64,000 bases of DNA from Ligula intestinalis (GCA_036362985.1 JAYGXS010000008.1:22969562-23033561), one strand, 5' to 3'; shown: positions 47,346 through 58,899, counted from the first letter of the stretch. Translations and numbers: made by a program. Notes: generated from the sequence alone by a model not told the origin.

Positions 47346-48560
47346 AAAATTTGAAACGGCAACCATCTTTTTCTTCTCTTCAGTCCAGTCATTACAGGAT
47401 GAGCCCTTTGGGACCTGTCTGTAAGTGTTTTGCACTTAAAAATATATGAAGTTTACCTCTTTAATTGAACTAGGCGCTGCGTTTGCATTGAAGATTAACT
47501 TATTGATTTACACTTTCATCTGCCTAGTGTGGTTATGTTATTTTATAGCATAGGTTTATATTTTTGCTTGAGTTACGTATATTGATGAGCATTTATCCAA
47601 CCCTATCAATATTTCAGATTTATAGTGGCCAAACAAAGCGTCCGCGACACAGTATGTTAGACCGGGGTAGCATTTGAACTTGTAATTGAAGTGCAGACCA
47701 ACCTCTTTAATTAAAAAGGCACCCTACGATCACCTTGAGCCAGCTACCTGTCATACTTGTATTATTGTTAAGTGTAAGGTACTTCGCTTCCCGTATATTG
47801 CACGAGTCACGTATATCGGTAAGGATTCATCAACCACTGTCAATATTTCTGACGTAAACTAGCAAGAGAAGGAGTCCAAGGCGCAGTGAATTCGATCGTT
47901 GGACCTCTGTTCAACGAGTTGCGGGCTAGAGCCTCGTGTTGTGCACCACTTGAGGTGGGGTATGGCTTGCTGCTCATGACTAATGAGACATAAATGGACA
48001 TTTAGCCTCCCTTGCCATAGGCGGCAACTAGCAATTGCCTATAATACTAACCACGGTGCGGCTGCCGGCTGGCCTTGACAGTGAGCCACAGCACAGACCG
48101 TGCCACGTCCATTAACCCAGAATATACTAAGTTTTTGTGATGAAGATTAGTTGTTTTTAGAAATTGAGGGCTACAGCAAGGGAATTCCGGAACGCCAGAT
48201 GCGTCTGTTTTTTCCACAGCAAGCGAGGAAGTTTTTGCCTACAGATGGGACCTTCACAAGGCTGCATATTTGATGAATAATATATGCTGTATGTCTTACT
48301 TGGACAAGGTTAGATCGAAGTGAATAGATAGCAAGTAGCAAGACTGGACTTATCAGCACTGCACGTTACTGTAATCTTCTCACCAAATACGACTACTGAT
48401 GATATCCTCCATATTTCTTCATTTTTCTGAATACACACTTGGTAGTAGATGTGTCTTTTACTCATGTATTCAACAAGGTGGAAAGAAGATATATAGGCCA
48501 AGTAGAAATAATAGTATGATAGATGGAATAACTGGCTTTACACGTCTATTTGAGTTAGCT
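47345..48560 (+). repeat. Array segment P, copy 2
   Basis: It is the counterpart of 37.83-39.48 kb, about 0.35 kb shorter because of deletions. It contains the best-preserved tRNA-like head (47.87 kb). Confidence 0.65.
47870..48045 (+). repeat. tRNA-derived SINE candidate
   Basis: AAGGCGCAGTGAATTCGATC in the box A position and GCGGGCTAGAGCCTCG in the box B position (GCGGGTTCGAGCC-like) are about 55 bases apart, with CGTTGGACCTCTGTTCAACG as an anticodon-arm-like hairpin between. It ends near TTGTGCA. A non-tRNA body with CATGACTAATGAGACATAAA follows. Too decayed to be a tRNA gene. Confidence 0.45.
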
Positions 48561-49630
48561 GCAGCAGAGATCATGAACCAAAAGCTACCTACAGAAGTAT
48601 TCATAACAGAAGTATGACAAAACCAGGTATAAGTAGAGAGTCCAAGAGTGTACAAATCACGATCCTGACAGTCGTGTCGGGATCAGCTTGCATGTTTTCA
48701 TTGCGAGCAGATTCTGCGCATCTTATTGATATTTTATCATACCCTTATCCGTTTGCTTGACCAGTTCAATAAATATATCAATGTGCATATTTCCGAAATC
48801 ATTTAAAAAGTAGTAATTTCTGTATGCTCTCTGATTCAAGTGTTAAACAATATATCAACATTTAGCATATCGTTCATTGTGACATTTGCCTGTACAGGAT
48901 GATAATTTATGTCTCTCGGAATTTTCAGATAGGAGAGTATTGACGTATGTAGGATCAGGCAATATAATTTGATTCAATTGTATACATCAAAGCGAACGTC
49001 TTGCAATAAGTAAATAGCAGTATAATTGTGCTTCACCTACCATTATTTTATCGTTATTTTAGCGGCAATTGTCACATTTAATTATTTGGAAATACTTCAT
49101 TTGTGGATAGTAGTAAAGCTTGTTAATACCTTTTATGTAACCGCTGCTCATGTCTGCATATATACGCCCCTCCCCTGTTTTACTGACGCAAAAATCACGT
49201 AAACAGATATTTAAATAAAGGAGCAAAAATGAACTAGCCTATTCGTTTATGAATACATTTTCTGTAGTTATTATATTTTATCTTAAAAAGAAGAGAATAT
49301 TAACTCAACTGGTTTATAGGCTTTTCGTTTGCAAAAATCATAGAGCCTGGTCTAGCAGCAAAAGGGTGGCTAATTTTTAGGACTTTATTTGTAAATCATC
49401 GCCAGCATCTTTACGGCACATTAGAACGGTATCCGCATATGCGTACTTGCATTCTCAAAGTAGCATTTACCTCACCGGGAAATCATCTTCATGTTTGTCA
49501 ATTTTTTGTTTGTTTTGATAGCCGAAAATCATTCTTTGTTGTGCGCATGTGTTATAAAATCTCCTGTTCTTCTATTAAGTTTAAAAACACATTATCATCA
49601 ACACTGCGCGTTGCTGGTTAACGTGCTCAA
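48560..49630 (+). repeat. Array unit 3, partial
   Basis: Landmarks at 48600, 48770, 48898, 49303 and 49430. Past the TATCCGCATATGCGTA landmark it joins the end of segment P directly (CACTGCGCGTTGCTGG, then ATCTTCTCGTTAATTACGA at 49639). Confidence 0.6.
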
Positions 49631-50970
49631 AAGTAATCTTCTCGTTAATTACGAATACATCTGTGCTGATTATATTCTTCATATTTTTTTAATTTTTTGA
49701 GTGCGCAACTTGTGGTAGCTTTGTCCTCGCCTAGTTTATTACCTTCGGGTAGAAAGAGCAGATGTAGGCTTATTTTAAATAGCACTAAGAGAGACTTATA
49801 CTCAACAGAAATTCGAAAAATATAAAGTGTTGACAATGCGTCAGTGAATGTACAAATAACGAGCTTAGCAGTGCCATGTAGACTTAATTGTGTCACTTTC
49901 ATTGCGCACAAATTCTACGCATATTATTTGTTATGTCTAAATTTCCTTACAGGACTAAATGAATCAATGCATAAAGCTGCATTTAATACGTATGCCCTGG
50001 TGGTCCATATGCGTACTTAATTTCGTCAAAAGCATTTATAAAACAGCAAACGCGCATCCTCGCTGATACAAGTGTCAGGTAACGTACCGATAATTAGCAT
50101 ATGATTATTTACGGCATTCACCTACGCAAGATGATTGATAATCTGTCAGCATTTGCGTATTAACCTATTGACCTAGAACCAGGCAATACAATTTCATTTA
50201 CGTGGATCTAACACCTTAATCTACTTGCAGCAAAGGGATGGAATGATATTTTTTTCTTATGAGCTGTTATATTTTATTGAGATTTGAACTGCAATTGTCA
50301 CATTCAATGATTTTAATATTGTTGCAGTATGGTTTCTAAATACGGTCAACCTAAATGCCTGCCCTTTTCTGCATACACACAAGCTTCCCATTTTCTGCTG
50401 ACATAAACTTATTTAAATAACTATTTGAGCTCAAGAACCAAAATAACCTTGCAGATGGGAGTGTGAATACTTTTTTGTAGTTATTTTATGTCATCTTAAC
50501 CAAAACAAAGAAGTTTAGCTCAACTAGTTTATAAGCTTTTCTAATGCAAAGATCAAGGATCTTGTTTTAGAAACAAAAAAGACTTTAACTGAACGATTAT
50601 AGCTTTTTAACTTCTCCTCTATGCGGCACACTTGATCAATATCCACTCATGCGTAATTTTGCTCATGAAGAAGCTATTATTTGCATGTTTTATTAGATGT
50701 CTTCGTGAGCATTGTCTAATTCATAAAAGGCTCCCATAACATATTCATAATATGAAATAATGTAATATGTATTTGCTGCTGTGGATATTATTTAACCTCA
50801 ACCCACCCTTACTTCTTTAGCTAGTCAATAATGCATTCCACTCAAGTGCGCATTACTCTTTTACACTCTGACGCAAAATATTTTAACATAAAAAACATAG
50901 TTTAAACTTTCATTTAGACCTGACATTTTAAAATATAAAAGCACAAAAATTACCACTTCCACTTAAAAAA
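49630..50970 (+). repeat. Array unit 4, partial
   Basis: Starts with the segment-P end and continues through landmarks at 49800, 49965, 50132, 50519 and 50630, then CAACCCACCCTTACTTC, which matches CAGCCACCCACGCTTGTCC at about 39694. Confidence 0.6.
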
Positions 50971-52370
50971 TTCGATCGTCGGATCCAGGGTATCCTCATG
51001 GGTTTTGGGTTATCAATTACCTCGTCTCCAGAACACAAAGCAGCCTGTACTTTTCCCAAACTACACAGCTGAATACCGGAGTATTTCCTTAAGTGGGAAA
51101 TTGCACGAGGTACAGTAGTTGCCTATTAAGTCCGCTGATTGTGTCTTTCTACGAAGACTGCAGTAATGACGTCACAAATGATCTTTCCAATTCTCTGTCG
51201 AATTCTAAACTGACTTGTCAACTGCCCAACGAGCTTTTTTTCCGTCGTCTAACCAATATCCTCCGGCGCGCCGTTCGTCTACAAGACACTATTTTTGTGT
51301 GAATCGCAGCTATCATAAAATGCTACGGAAATGTCAACCGAGATCGTAAAAAAATGTAGTGGATTGAGGTTAGCCTTTGCCATAAGCTTCGGTTTTTCAC
51401 TCTCGGTAAAACCTGCACTCTGACATTTCGTTATGGAAGAAAAATAAAGGTCAGACGCATAAGTAGTTCGTCAGCTCAAAAAAACATATCTCAAATGCTA
51501 ATCACCTGCATGCATTGTTTGCTGCTTGCAAACCCTTACCAGCTTCATTTGCGAATTCGCTTTTATCATATGTGTACATTATACATTAAGCATTTAGGTA
51601 AATTCAAATAACGATATGCAAGAGGTGAGAAGAACATCTTAGTAAACTTCTAAGCTAGAAGGAGAATATTCCGATGGCAGTGGACAGATAACTACCTATC
51701 AAATTATACTCAACAGAGTTACGACCAATAAGAGATAGTGGCACACCTTCCGAGAGAGTATACATTGAGATGTTTGCAGTGTTATCCGGATTAATGTGAA
51801 TGTTTTCAATGCGTACGAAATCTGCGCATAAACATGCCCTTATTACCTGTATTGATACTTTGTTCCTACGAAAGCATGTAAAAAACGGTTAATTCTGCTG
51901 GATCACCAATTTAAATGGTTAGCACACTACCAAAGTCTAGTGAAGAATTAAGTGTGGCATTATCGTATGCAAAATGGCAGCTATCCACCTAAGAAATTCG
52001 CGCATGAGAGAATATTGACCTATAGTCAGACCAAAACATTTTATTTAACCACTGTAATCCCCTTGCAGAAAAAAACATACCACTTTTACTATGCATTGCG
52101 ATTCGTTTCATTTTACCGAAATTTAAACTGAGACTGTCAAGTAACTTTTTTTAATTCGTGGAGCGCAGAAAGAATTGTTAAAGATTTAAATCTGGTGACG
52201 TATGCAAACACATTTCCTTTCCCTTTTGCTTTGACGTAAACCGGCGTGAAGAGACATTTAGCATTCGAAATAAGACACTGCCTTCAGTTGTGGATACTTT
52301 TCCTGTAGTGCTTTTAATTCATGAAAACATAAAATATCTTAACATATAAATGACCATTTTCCATTTGCAG
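50971..52370 (+). repeat. Array unit 5, partial
   Basis: It begins TTCGATCGTCGGATCCAGGG and includes GAGGTACAGTAGTTGCC, GAATCGCAGCTATCATAAAA (about 51302) and the landmarks at 51712 and 51968. The stretch around the fourth and fifth landmarks is mostly deleted. Confidence 0.6.
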
Positions 52371-54020
52371 AATTCGATCGTTGGATTTAGGGTATCATAA
52401 TGGTCCTTGGGGCATAAACTGGTTGGCTTTTAGAACAAAAAGCCACCCGTTCTTTGTTCAGACACCACAGATTAGTACCTGCCTTCTTTTTCAACATAGA
52501 AATCACAGGAGGCACAGTAGTCGTCAATTATGTTCGCTCATGATGTCTTTATAGGACGACTTTGCTCATGACGTCACACTGAAAGCATCCATGTCTCTGT
52601 CTTATCCTAAAGTACCTTTTCAACCGCCGGATGAGTTTTCTGCCGCCGTAAAACCGATACCCCTCGATGTCCTGGCCACTATAGGCCACTTGGAAAAACT
52701 GTTGTGTGAAAACGACTTGCTTTAACTTGGTTTGTGTGAATAAACGCCGCTCGTGGTCGCTAGCCTCCTATTGCTTCTCTCGTACGGGCCTTTGATATCG
52801 GAAGGTCCAACTCACCGGTCGCGCTAAATATAAGTACCAGGCGTGGGTAGTTACCCAAAAATGAGTCCATGGTTTCCCAGTCACCTACAGGAGACTAAGT
52901 TTGTGTGAACCGCATATGGCCATATGCGAACATTATATATGATACATTTTATGCCATTTACCCACAACGACAGAAGGAAAGTAGAATGGCCATTTCTATA
53001 TATTTATATATGCATATATATTTTAAACAAAAATCTGCAAAATGGGAGCACTATCTCACAACGATCCTTTGGAGTAGATACTTTGAACCCTCTGATGCGT
53101 TTTCAGAGGGCAAAGAGAGATACCTACCTTCGGCATCGCTTCCGGCACAGCTTCTGACACAGCTTACGATGGAGTACAGACAAACATCTTAGAAATTTTG
53201 GACGCTTTAATTTTCATGTTCTGCAATCTGTACAAAAAATGCCCGCTGGTTTACTATTTTTAGAACTCTAATGTTCTTGAAAGACTTGAAAACGATTCTA
53301 ATAAATGAATCAAACTGCATTTTATCCATATGCTTCAATGGTCCGTGCGGATACTTAATTTCTTCGAAAGCAGTTCAGAAACAGTGAATTATGCAGACTC
53401 TGATTAAGCTGCGTACCAAAATCTAGTAGACCGTTAAGTAAGACAGTTGCGTGCGGAAGATGATAAGCTATGCGTTTTAGCAATTAATGCATGAATAAAT
53501 AGTGGCTTCTGGCTGGACGACAAATTTTTATTCAAACAGATCTACCACTATAACCCTCGTGCAGAAAAGACAGGGAACCATAACTAAGCCTTTATCGGAA
53601 TTTCATTTGAAATTGTCGGATCAAATTAATTCGAAATAATTGGTTTGTGAAGCGTTGTGATGAATATTAATATCTTAAATCCGAAAGTCTGGTGATGTCT
53701 GCATAAGTAGCTACTTCCCCTTTTGAGTTGACGTAAAAAAAATGGAAATGACATTTAAGTCTCATGGATGGACATAGCTGGCATATAAATTATATGAATA
53801 TTTTTCCTGTGATTAAACTGGTTTGTAGGCTTTTCGGCTGCAAAGACCAACGATCATGGTGTGGAAGCAAAAAGTTACCTTTCATTAAAGCCTAATTTTT
53901 CCTGTGCGCAGAAGGGTATCCGCATATGCGTATTTGTATTTTCCAAGTAAAGTGTCCCAAAATTACTTTTCCGATACTTGTTTTACTACTAGATATTCAG
54001 TTTTAATACTTATGCATTAC
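52371..54020 (+). repeat. Array unit 6, partial
   Basis: It begins AATTCGATCGTTGGATTTAG, has GGAGGCACAGTAGTCG (about 52508), then landmarks at 53305, 53458, 53815 and 53925. Spacing from the first to the 53305 landmark (about 930 bp) equals that in unit 1 (about 925 bp). Between 52.68 and 53.2 kb it has sequence not shared with unit 1. Confidence 0.6.
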
Positions 54021-54374
54021 TCAACCTAATTTGCTCCTGATTTAGCTATTACCAAACTTTGTTCATGGTGTTAATTATACAGTTCAGTAATACAGGTAAA
54101 ACGCATTATTGCATTCGCCTGATGATGAAAGTTTTTGTTCACCTAAATTGACTTCCTGAATGCCTACATGGATAAAATCGCTGAAAATAAAAAATTAATG
54201 GTTGACAATTTTGAAATGTAGATGCAGCCAAAGCTGTGATATTGCCGTCTACTTACGCCTCATGTGAGTTTCTACGGAAGAACAGAAAAAGTAGTGCACA
54301 AAAGCAGAAGTCTTTCTCCATAACTGGTACAGAGTACTTATAGCAAGCATAGCATATAAGGTTGGACCAATCAA
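54021..54374. other. Unannotated stretch
   Basis: It would hold the N-terminal part and left end of the mariner-like element downstream, but I could not recognise either. Confidence 0.35.
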
Positions 54375-55074
54375 ATCGTGCTTTTGCGGGAAAACATTCC
54401 GACTGACTGTCGGGTTAAACAGATTGATAACGCAGAATACGAATCATGGACGGCAGCTTGATTGATCTCACCACTCGTGCGGCTTGTGTTGATCGATAGT
54501 GAACCGTTGGGTGAGTAATCAGGACAGTGTAATAACTGGTAGTTAGGCCTACCCTAAACAGCAGTCAAAGTGTGCGAACTTATGTCTTTTGGAGGGTTCT
54601 CTGGCTTCCACATTGTACCACAGGGTCAACGAGTGAATTATAAATATCATAAAGAGGAGATTCTAAAGCAACACCTGCTTAAAGGATTGAAAAAACGTCT
54701 TGTGAGCAGGTCAAAAGTTGAAGATAACCTTTTTCCAGACATGTCAAGGATTAATATTATGCAGGATTGCACCACAGCTCATACAGCTCTGGAGACCCAC
54801 AGGTAGCCGCGAGAGAAAATTCCACATATCTGGGGGATAAAATGTGGCCAGAAAATTATTATAATTTGATTCCAATTAAAACTCTATGGTCAAATACTGC
54901 TAATATTGTTGACGCAAAACTGTCCTCTTCTATTTCTGTTGCTGGATTGCAGAGATCCCAGCTGGACGCCCGGAGAAAGATCCCCTTACATAAATTTCAT
55001 AATCTCATTCGTTCGACGCCAATCAGGAGAGACGTTGTCCTGAAAGTCAAACAAAAATCTCCTGTACAGTAAAT
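54375..55074 (+). pseudogene. Mariner/Tc1-superfamily transposase remnant (DDE domain)
   Basis: An upstream piece (about 54382-54450) reads KTFRLTVGLNRLITQNT, like the segment after the first catalytic Asp, but the SDEK box itself is not preserved. The frame from 54570 gives MSFGGFSGFHIVPQGQRVNY, LFPDMSRINIMQDCTTAHTA with the second Asp. After a frameshift near 54790 it gives STYLGDKMWPENYYNLIPIK and TLWSNTANIVDAKL. The normal PPNSPDLNPIE block with the third acidic residue is decayed to PENYYNLIPIK. The transposase would cut and paste a TA-flanked element; this copy cannot. No matching terminal inverted repeats were seen nearby. It may be an autonomous relative of the MITE candidate at 6.8 kb, but nothing links them directly. 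Confidence 0.75.
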
Positions 55075-55890
55075 TGTGAAATATATATTCCGTAAGAAAC
55101 TGTGGCTGTGTTAGTGGGACTTTTGCACACAATTTCGTAGTACGTTTCATGTTCGTTAGTTTATATTTCCATTAACGAAACTATTAAACTGTTATGTGCA
55201 TGTCAAGTTATAACAGGCAGTTCTTACCTGTTCGTCGCTGACAATAACACGAACCGGCTAAAACAACAATACTAAACTAGCTCAAACTTTCCTTCCGGCC
55301 TGAAAGTGTGAAGCACATAAATGATCATTCCCGATTCAAACATTTCATGATTTGACCTCGGGTTTCCGTTACTCCCTTGCTGCATACGTTCGCTAGTCCT
55401 CACAACAGAAAGCGCCCGTACTATGTTCAATCCACACGGCTCTATATTAAATATATATTTCTCTTGATTGTTCACGTAAACTAAAAAAAAGGTTTTTGTG
55501 GAGAACTGCAAAAGGTACAAAACTCAGGTTTGCAAATATCAGAGTTCCTGGATCTTAATCCGAAATACGTTTTTGCTTACTGGGACGAGTTTAATTTCCA
55601 TTGCTGACGTTACGGAGAGTTGAACCGGATCACCTTATTTAAGGCCGTACCTGTCAATATCGGTCAGCAAATTGTATGTGTGGCTGTATTTCTTGATTGC
55701 ACCGTGATCGTTTTTTTTTCTGGTTCGCTGTCTTGCCTTTCCTGTAGAAGCTGGCGTCAGTTGACGGCAGTTGGAGTCTTCAAAGCAGTTTCTCGAATGT
55801 TGCAACCCGCTTGAGTAGGCAAAGTCCATAGAACTCAGGCAACAATACGCCGCTGAATGATGCAACCTAAAGACAGACTGTATCCTACTG
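55075..55890. other. Unannotated stretch
   Basis: It may contain decayed PLE linker sequence just upstream of the next feature. ORFs up to 113 codons on either strand show no domain. Confidence 0.4.
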
Positions 55891-55892
55891 AA

Positions 55893-56198
55893 ATATCTGC
55901 AGTTGTGTCCAAGATAATTTGCAAGGAAGGGGACTGCAATTATATTGGAGAAGCAGGGCGAAAACTTCAGAGCCACCTACACGAAAACAAATTTGCGGCT
56001 CGGATATAAGATCTAAACTCGCAGCTTGCCATGCATATAGGACATATTGGTCACAACTACAATAATCAAAGAGTAACCAGCGTAGGCCGAGGCATCTATA
56101 AAGCGGAACGACAGTCACTTGAAACATGGCAGTCAGATGCCAAATCCCTCAACAAGCCTCTAGACCTTTCCATGGCGTACAAGGTCCTGCACGAGTAA
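55893..56198 (+). pseudogene. Penelope-like GIY-YIG endonuclease domain
   Basis: The frame from 55899 reads AVVSKIICKEGDCNYIGEAG, then RKLQSHLHENKFAARI. This is the GIY-YIG entry (V-V-x-K-I) with the zinc-type Cys pair and the Y-I-G-E-x-G-R catalytic block, whose Arg is present. After an in-frame TAA (56007-56009) it continues without a frameshift: SQLAMHIGHIGHNYNNQR, VGRGIYKAERQSLETWQSD with the catalytic Glu, and LNKPLDLSMAYKVLHE before a TAA at 56196-56198. Apart from the single stop this domain is complete, the least damaged GIY-YIG region in the window. No reverse transcriptase was recognised upstream. Confidence 0.82.
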
Positions 56199-57227
56199 AT
56201 ACCAGGACAAAGTCCCAGGAAAGTTAAGCGATGCAAGCGAAGACGGACCCGCGACGGAGCAACCGGGAGAACAAGAAAGATTATCAGCATCCTCCACGGT
56301 GGAGACTTAGCACAAAACAAACTGCCGTCCACCGACGCTAACACAGGCCAAGGCAGCAAACCAGAAAAAAATATATCAAGCCACGGCCGGCAGTTTACTC
56401 CTTGACAAGACACAGCTGACCCACCTCTCCGAAATGTCAGCAAAGATCATAAAAGTAGTTCTGGTAAGCATTAACATATTCTCAGAAGGGACAGCAGCCT
56501 GCCTGTGTTTTAAAGCCTTGTCTGCGTCTGCGTACACACTAGTTATATCCCCCAGTTGTACGTAAGGAAAGGAAGGGCGACAGGATAGCAGAGGATCGTT
56601 TACTATAACTGCTTCTGCTCGTGCATCAACTGTGTTCTCTGTGTGTCCGGCAACTTCGTCTACTCTGCAGCTTGGTCTTGTCAGCAGCATTTCCCCCGTC
56701 GCTGGTCTCCTCCAAACAACAACACCTCTCGGAAATAGAGTATTGTGTCGTCAACAGCATAATACTGCCTCAAGTCGGTGGCAGCGTACTAAAGGCCCAA
56801 TGGCCTCTGTTCCCTATTGGCCCCTCTGTAGGTAGCCATAATGGGATGTTTTCGGGATGACACGTCGCACCACTGTTACGCGCGCATGTGCATGCGTCCT
56901 TTCGTGCCCCCTGGTCAGGCCTGACCTTAGAACCCGGCTGACGGCTGTCCTTGTGTCCACCCATTTCGAGGCTTTGAAGGTCGCGCTCTTGGCCTGTTCT
57001 GTTTGGGTCCGCTGGTTGTGGACTTCCTTTGTTCACTTGCCCTTAAGACAGCCCGAGTGATGACTCGCGTGCTAGACCAGCCTAACACTGGGCCCTCTGC
57101 ACAGGCACAGTGCTAAATTTATTATTCTTTCGTCCACTGCCCAGTGATTTTTTTGCCCCCATGAAAGCGATATCGGCCGTCGATTTCGACAATGTCCACC
57201 ATAGGTTCAAAAGCAGAATAAAGCACC
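56199..57227. other. PLE 3' flank and GC-richer unassigned repeat-like block
   Basis: 56.2-56.5 kb probably holds the decayed 3' tail of the PLE upstream. 56.59-57.11 kb is clearly more GC-rich than its surroundings, with overlapping ORFs on both strands (88 codons minus at 56770-57036; 79 plus at 56621-56860). Such overlap without a domain suggests a GC-rich repeat, not a gene. Confidence 0.4.
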
Positions 57228-58240
57228 TGGAACGGTGACTTACAGAAAAAACCACGTATAAAGCAACTTTTCGACAGAGTCGAAAGGTTGATACTCGTTC
57301 GCTAATCGGAATTGACTCAGGTTGTGGTACTGATTATCGTGTAGTCTATTTTAAAGTCGTTTTAGTCACTTTATGATACGGGCTTTTTAATGAGCTTCGT
57401 TCTGATCACTGGCAAACCGTATCGATTGTAAAAACTGAAAACTTAAGTAATATGCCTTTTTATCATTGATTTTGACTGCCTTTATAAATTCAAATATATC
57501 TTATGCAAAACATACATTTAAAAATCATGTTCTGTGCTTATTTCCTAGTAATTTGCGCGTTCGTTATTTTTTCAAATAAAGGGTAGCTTTCGGCTTTAAA
57601 AAGTTACTAAATAGCCGAATAATATTCTACCCTACTGACTGCTACACTCAAAATCAAGGTTTAAACACTGCGTAATCTGTACATCCTGTTTAAGGAAACG
57701 TACGTCTGTGCCCATTGTCTGAGGAAGAAATCACATATTTGTCATCACATATTGAAATAGATGTGGAACATATTTTATGCAGTATAGACAGCATTAACAA
57801 ATTGGCGGATCCGATGTATTATGAATACGCACCTCACAATTGTAAAAAAGCTCATAATTAACAACTTCTTTATAACTGAAAGCTTGCTTTTCTTGGAGTA
57901 TAAAATTGAAAAAAGGCGTAATTTGCTATCAAACGAATACAAGGAATACTTTTTGTGCATGTTTTCCATTAAATATATTTGCATTTATAAAGGCAATCAA
58001 AATTAATGGTAAAAAGGGCAAACTAATTCAGTTGCCATTTTTTACAAGAGATACTTTTTGCTGGTAGTCGGAACGAAGCTCGGTAAAAAGCCCGCACTCT
58101 ATCATGACAGAATAAACTTCAGAATAGACTTCATGATAATCAGTTTCACAACCTGAGTCAATACCGTTTAGCGAAAGAGTATCAATCTTTCAACTATGTC
58201 GAACTGTTGCATGATCCGTGGCGTCTACTGTACGCGTGAA
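57228..58240. mobile_element. Foldback element, copy 2
   Basis: The left arm (about 57228-57600) and the right arm (about 57890-58240) are inverted copies over more than 300 bp. On the left GACTCAGGTTGTGGTACTGA is the inverse of TCAGTTTCACAACCTGAGTC on the right. GGTTGATACTCGTTCGCTAA mirrors TTTAGCGAAAGAGTATCAAT. The arms also match copy 1 (34.54-35.53 kb) as far as GGCGTCTACTGT against GGCGCGTACTGT. The centre matches copy 1 in reverse orientation (CAGTCAGTAGG block). No ORF or transposase. Confidence 0.75.
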
Positions 58241-58524
58241 TTATTTGGAAGCGATAGTAGGCTTGCATTTCATCAACCGCACTCTCTCCTTCATTACATT
58301 ACATGAGCCCATTACCAAGACACAGTCAAGAAGGCCAGGTTCTGGATTGGGCCCAGGTGGCTGGCGCGGCCGAAGACACCTCTATGCGTGCCACCATGTT
58401 TCCTCCTGTTCGGAATTCGGTATCGGAACGCAACCTGAATAACGGCCGCCGTACCCTGGTTCGGTTTCCGTGTTGCCCCAGTACATCTACCTTGCAGCCC
58501 ATTTAGAGAGCATGAAAAGAAAGA
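58241..58524. other. Unassigned GC-rich flank of the 5S-like pair
   Basis: Moderately GC-rich. T-rich on the minus strand just past the first 5S-like unit. No third 5S-like unit can be recognised at the expected spacing of about 253 bp. Confidence 0.4.
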
Positions 58525-58650
58525 TGTCAGCCACACACGGTATTCCCAGTCGGTCAACCATGCTAATGCTCTGTCGTCCGGAATAACTGTGCTGGCTCAC
58601 GCTGCCATTCGTGCGCTGAGCTTTGCTTACTGCGCGCCATGGTCCTTTTG
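58525..58650 (-). pseudogene. 5S rRNA-like unit 1 (strongly diverged)
   Basis: On the minus strand the 3' half reads TTAGCATGGTTGACCGACTG and GGAATACCGTGTGTGG, aligning with the 5S end (TTAGTACTTGGATGGGTGACCGCC, GGGAATACCGGGTGCTG). A GACCATGG start lies about 120 bases upstream, the right length for 5S. The middle is poorly conserved. A TTTCTTTT run follows the 3' end, like a pol III terminator. Confidence 0.55.
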
Positions 58651-58774
58651 CAGGCTGGATATCAGCTCACCGCGTGTACGCGCGTAGGACACCCGAATTA
58701 CTCCTGCCACAACACCGCTTTGTTGGTCGAGCGAATATACAGCACGACTCGTTTCGAGGGACAAAAAGAGGGGA

Positions 58775-58893
58775 TTTCAACAACACACGGCTTTCCCAGC
58801 CGGTCATCTATACAAGTAATAACGGAACCCAAGGAAGCTTGACTTCAGTGATCGGCCGACAACCAGTGATTTCTATGTAGCATGGTCATTGAT
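58775..58893 (-). rRNA. 5S rRNA-like gene or pseudogene, full length
   Basis: On the minus strand it starts near GACCATGCTACATAG and continues GGTTGTCGGCCGATCACTGA, AGTCAAGCTTCCTTGGG, TATTACTTGTATAGATGACC and GGCTGGGAAAGCCGTGTG. In order these align with GACCATACCACGT, CTCGTCCGATCACTGAAG, TTAAGC (box A region), GTTAGTACTTGGATGGGTGACC and GCCTGGGAATACCGGGTG of animal 5S rRNA. The span is about 119 nt, the normal 5S length. CTTTTTG follows about 10 bases after the end. Substitutions in the box A and box C regions suggest a pseudogene or a 5S-derived SINE head and not an active gene. It is 253 bp from unit 1 in the same orientation. Confidence 0.7.
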
Positions 58894-58899
58894 GATGTG

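Larger units (their letters stand above)
37830..54020 (+). repeat. Degenerate tandem array of a long repeat, order of landmarks conserved
   Basis: The same landmarks recur in the same order. CAACAGAAGTACGACAAATA-like: 40625, 46262, 48600, 49800, 51712. ATAAATGNATCAANCTGCATTT-like: 40795, 46425, 48770, 49965, 53305. GATGATAAGCTATC-like: 40927, 46588, 48898, 50132, 51968, 53458. ACTGGTTTATAGGCTTTTC-like: 41331, 46990, 49303, 50519, 53815. TATCCGCATATGCGTA-like: 41450, 47110, 49430, 50630, 53925. ATCGTTGGATCTAGGGTATC-like: 39868, 41892, 50971, 52371. Spacing between the second and fifth landmarks is 620-690 bp in all copies. The only complete period is about 2.02 kb. No conserved ORF. Copies differ by many substitutions and deletions, so the array is old. 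A CR1/PLE-bearing block at 42.5-46.1 kb interrupts it. Confidence 0.75.

Noticed and set aside
37830..54020. CRISPR-like or simple satellite interpretation of the array
   Set aside because: Units are about 2 kb, highly diverged and without short exact repeats with spacers; the genome is eukaryotic.
56590..57110. Overlapping ORFs on both strands in a GC-richer block
   Set aside because: Overlap on both strands reflects GC composition; no domain seen on either strand.
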